In this document: piece by piece, positions 61,506-64,000 of the stretch | Numbering within the stretch: position 1 is the stretch's first letter | Layout: the number at the start of each line of letters is the position of its first letter | NCBI GenBank assembly: GCA_030674185.1 | Contig: CM060305.1 | Coordinates: 169,879,995 to 169,943,994, forward strand | From: Monoplex corrugatus | Lineage: Eukaryota > Mollusca > Gastropoda > Littorinimorpha > Ranellidae | Reading direction: 5' to 3' | DNA: 64,000 nucleotides | The notes under the pieces: generated by a model | Seen by the model: the letters and a program-made list of their open reading frames with translations, nothing else | What the model was told of the DNA's origin: nothing | Databases searched by the model: none | Position numbers and translations under genes: made by a program

Positions 61506-61795
61506 GCCTTACCTAGACTATGTTTTACCTAGTGTATATTAATACTGGTATTTTATTAGCCTTCCACTGGATAGTCTTGGTTACATGTAAATAACATGTG
61601 TATGTGTGTATCTTACCTTCAAAAAAGGAACATATACATATGACGTAAATAGATAAATCATTAAAGATATGAATCACAACACAACTAGCTATTCTGTATA
61701 AATTCGTCTCACATGACAGACCCCCCCCTCGGCAATGCGTAAATGCTTAGCCATCTATCAAGTAGGTGAAGCCTATATTTTCTTGATCATAGACA

Positions 61796-61950
61796 GGTAA
61801 GTAAGTAAGTAAGCAAGAAAGTAGGTAAGCAAGCAAGTAAACAGCAAGTGAGCAAGCAAGCAAGTGAGTGAGTAAGTGAATAAAAAGTAAGTAGGTGAAT
61901 GAATAAATACAAAATAAAGGAGTATGTAGATAAATAAACAGGTAAGAGAT
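61796..61950. repeat. (AAGT/AAGC)n degenerate tetranucleotide repeat
   Basis: AGTAAGTAAGTAAGCAAG-type motifs decaying into AATAAATA. Confidence 0.9.
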
Positions 61951-62264
61951 AAAAATGATAAGTTAGATGCTAAGTGGCTCGTCAAACACCACGGAGCTTC
62001 TTCATTTTTGAAATGGTATGAGTGGGTGTAGAATGTGTGACAAGGCTGTCTGTAACCTACATAACACGGTCTCTTTCCTACAGTTCCCATGAACAGATGG
62101 AAGAATGTACTTAGGGTCAGGACGGATGTGGGCATTTTCTGGTCTGTCGGACTGTTCCTATGTTCTTATCAGAGATTTTTTTCACCTGAGTCTGCACTTA
62201 AGGTTTCAGATCTTTGTAAGGAATGAAGGATTTAGGATAAAAAAAAAATCAAAATCCATCCCGA

Positions 62265-62458
62265 CCTTAACCCTTTGACTCCCGCATACTGTCCACCAGC
62301 ATCCTGTATTGGCTACCATACTAGCAAAGCAAAAACTTAACCCTCTGACTCCCTCACCCTATTCACCAGCTTCCTGCAGGAAGCTGGTGAATAGGGTGAG
62401 GAAGTCGAAGAGTTAAGATTTTGCAGTTGGTGGATAGGGTGCTGTAGTCAAAGGGTTA
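62265..62458. mobile_element. piggyBac-like MITE, nested palindrome (copy 2)
   Basis: Ends TTAACCCTTTGACTCCCGCA / CAAAGGGTTAA with the same inner palindrome around CCTGCAGG as the copy at 49918-50113, more diverged. Confidence 0.75.
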
Positions 62459-63026
62459 AAGACATTCTTCCATCTGTTCCTGAAGCTTCATAGTGTGTGA
62501 CATCTTTTCCACTGTGACAGTTTTCCGCCTTTTCTTTGCCTCAAATACCAACGTGATCACCGCAAAACCCAAGCAATGTTGTAACCACATGTTTTAAGAG
62601 AAAAAAAAAACAGTTGAAGAATTTCAGATGCTCTGGGTGGCTAATGTTTCGGCCGGCAGTTGCAAAGCGGAAAGAGAGTCTCTCAAAAAATGAAAAAAAG
62701 TCTTTAAGCTTGGATTGGGACACCATCATGTTTCAGTGCTGAAACCAGAACAGTCGGTTCCGCAGTTTTGACAGAACTGTCAAAGGGAATGCATTTTGAA
62801 AATGATCGACTGGGAGCAACATGACAGATGCAGCAGCAGCATTTTCGTCAGACTTTTATCCATCTGTGAATACTTTCTGGATTGACGGAACTTTCTGACA
62901 GAGTTCTGCATAAAACGAGTTGTGTGCCAATGAACTGGGAGATTCTTTACGGCAGGAAGCAAGATCAAAATAGACCTCGGGTGTTTTGAGTGTCCATGGC
63001 GGGCAACTCATGTCCATATATTTATG

Positions 63027-63027
<1 letters not shown>
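62459..63027. other. Upstream flank, nothing recognised
   Basis: No coding or repeat signal. Confidence 0.4.
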
Positions 63028-63087
<60 letters not shown>

Positions 63088-63195
63088 ACACACATAAATA
63101 CACACACACACACACACACACACACAAATACACAAACACAAACACACACACACACACACACACATACACACACACATACAAACACAGACACAAAC
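63028..63195. repeat. (CA)n microsatellite
   Basis: CA run interrupted by AAATA. Confidence 0.97.
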
Positions 63196-63224
63196 ACAAT
63201 AGATAGTTCAGTAGCTAAATATTC

Positions 63225-63420
63225 ATAATTCGTTACATAGTTCATAGTTACAGTTCACTATTTCATTGTTAAATTTTTTTTTATTTGTAGTACACTGCTT
63301 CATTTGTTATCTTTTCGCTCAGTGTTCATAATTCGTTACACTCTCTGTTCATAGTTACAGTTAAGTAGTTTATTGTTTAAATAGTTGTTGTGATACGCAG
63401 CTTTATTTCTTCTTTTCGCT
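63225..63420. repeat. About 110-bp diverged tandem duplication
   Basis: TTCATAATTCGTTACA...TTCATAGTTACAGTT...CTTTATTT/CTTCATTT, then TCTTTTCGCTC, occurs at 63221-63320 and 63330-63420. Confidence 0.65.
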
Positions 63421-63534
63421 CCCCTCTTCCTCTGCCTCTCCTGCATCTGTATTCCCTTCCCCACATCGTTTTCTTTTCTTTTTTGTGTATTATTATTTTA
63501 ACACTTTTTTTTTCTTCTAAAATCACTTAAGTCA

Positions 63535-63583
63535 ACAGACATTAAACCAATGACCACACACACACACACACACACACAGACAC

Positions 63584-63646
<63 letters not shown>

Positions 63647-63793
63647 GCACACACACACGCATGCTTGCACAAAACTATAAAAAGAAATATAAATTAATCG
63701 TTTTTAAGGGGATATTTAAAAACGACATTATACACTCCCTTGGATCTACAGTTTCAATTTCCGTTTCTCGTGAACAGACATTAAACCAATGAC

Positions 63794-63855
<62 letters not shown>

Positions 63856-64000
63856 TCACAAGTACACACACAAGCACACACACACGTGCATGCTCGCACA
63901 AAACTATAAAGAGAAATATGATTTAATCGTTTTTATAAGGGGACATTTAGAAGCGACATTATACGCTCCCTTGGATCCTACAGTTCCAGTTTCCGTTTGT
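63535..64000. repeat. About 235-bp tandem repeat containing (CA)n, cut by window end
   Basis: ACAGACATTAAACCAATGAC, then (CA)n, then GCACAAAACTATAAAAAGAA, ACGACATTATACACTCCCTT and a TTTCCGTTT end. Present at 63538-63770 and again from 63776 to the edge. Confidence 0.88.

Overview
The window is animal nuclear DNA, most likely from a marine gastropod or other lophotrochozoan. It has one gene cut into short exons by long introns, GT-AG splice sites, many (CA)n microsatellites, minisatellites, tRNA-derived SINE-like repeats and several clades of non-LTR retrotransposons. The species assignment is an inference from this repeat style and from the gene type.

The only cellular gene I can support is on the minus strand. 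It encodes a mitochondrial carbamoyl-phosphate synthetase of the CPS1/CPS III type. The start codon is at 52338 in an exon that encodes a transit-peptide-like N-terminus. Twenty-two further exons can be placed between 48148 and 2775, almost all with matching splice phases. Together they cover about 1,045 residues: the small-subunit-like domain, the glutamine amidotransferase domain (Cys-His-His-Glu signature intact), the first synthetase half, the oligomerisation region and the start of the second synthetase half. The rest lies beyond the left edge. Exons 3 and 17 each carry one extra base, and exon 18 carries several small indels. These look more like consensus errors than gene death, but that is unproven.

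Layout, left to right. 1-2.77 kb: retroelement fragments, including one element nested in another. 2.77-28.96 kb: exons 23 to 7 plus exon 6, with introns full of minisatellites and element fragments. 29.09-39.40 kb: intron 5, which holds a three-level nest of non-LTR retrotransposons (an APE-type element, split by a restriction-like-endonuclease-type element, itself split by a CR1/L2-type element) and a SINE split by a foldback element. 39.40-48.15 kb: exons 5 to 2, with large (CA)n tracts and a 2-kb array of 36-bp repeats. 48.15-52.34 kb: intron 1 and exon 1. 52.34-64 kb: upstream flank with a decayed second copy of the restriction-like-endonuclease element, a foldback element whose core has expanded into a 27-bp array, further retroelement ends, a pogo/Tigger-like element and terminal tandem repeats.

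The recurring theme is that several minisatellites can be traced to a single-copy segment inside a transposable element or dispersed repeat (52-bp, 31-bp, 27-bp and 36-bp arrays). Other arrays abut splice sites of the CPS gene. All long open frames over these arrays are artefacts of the repeat period. No CRISPR, viral or bacterial gene was seen.
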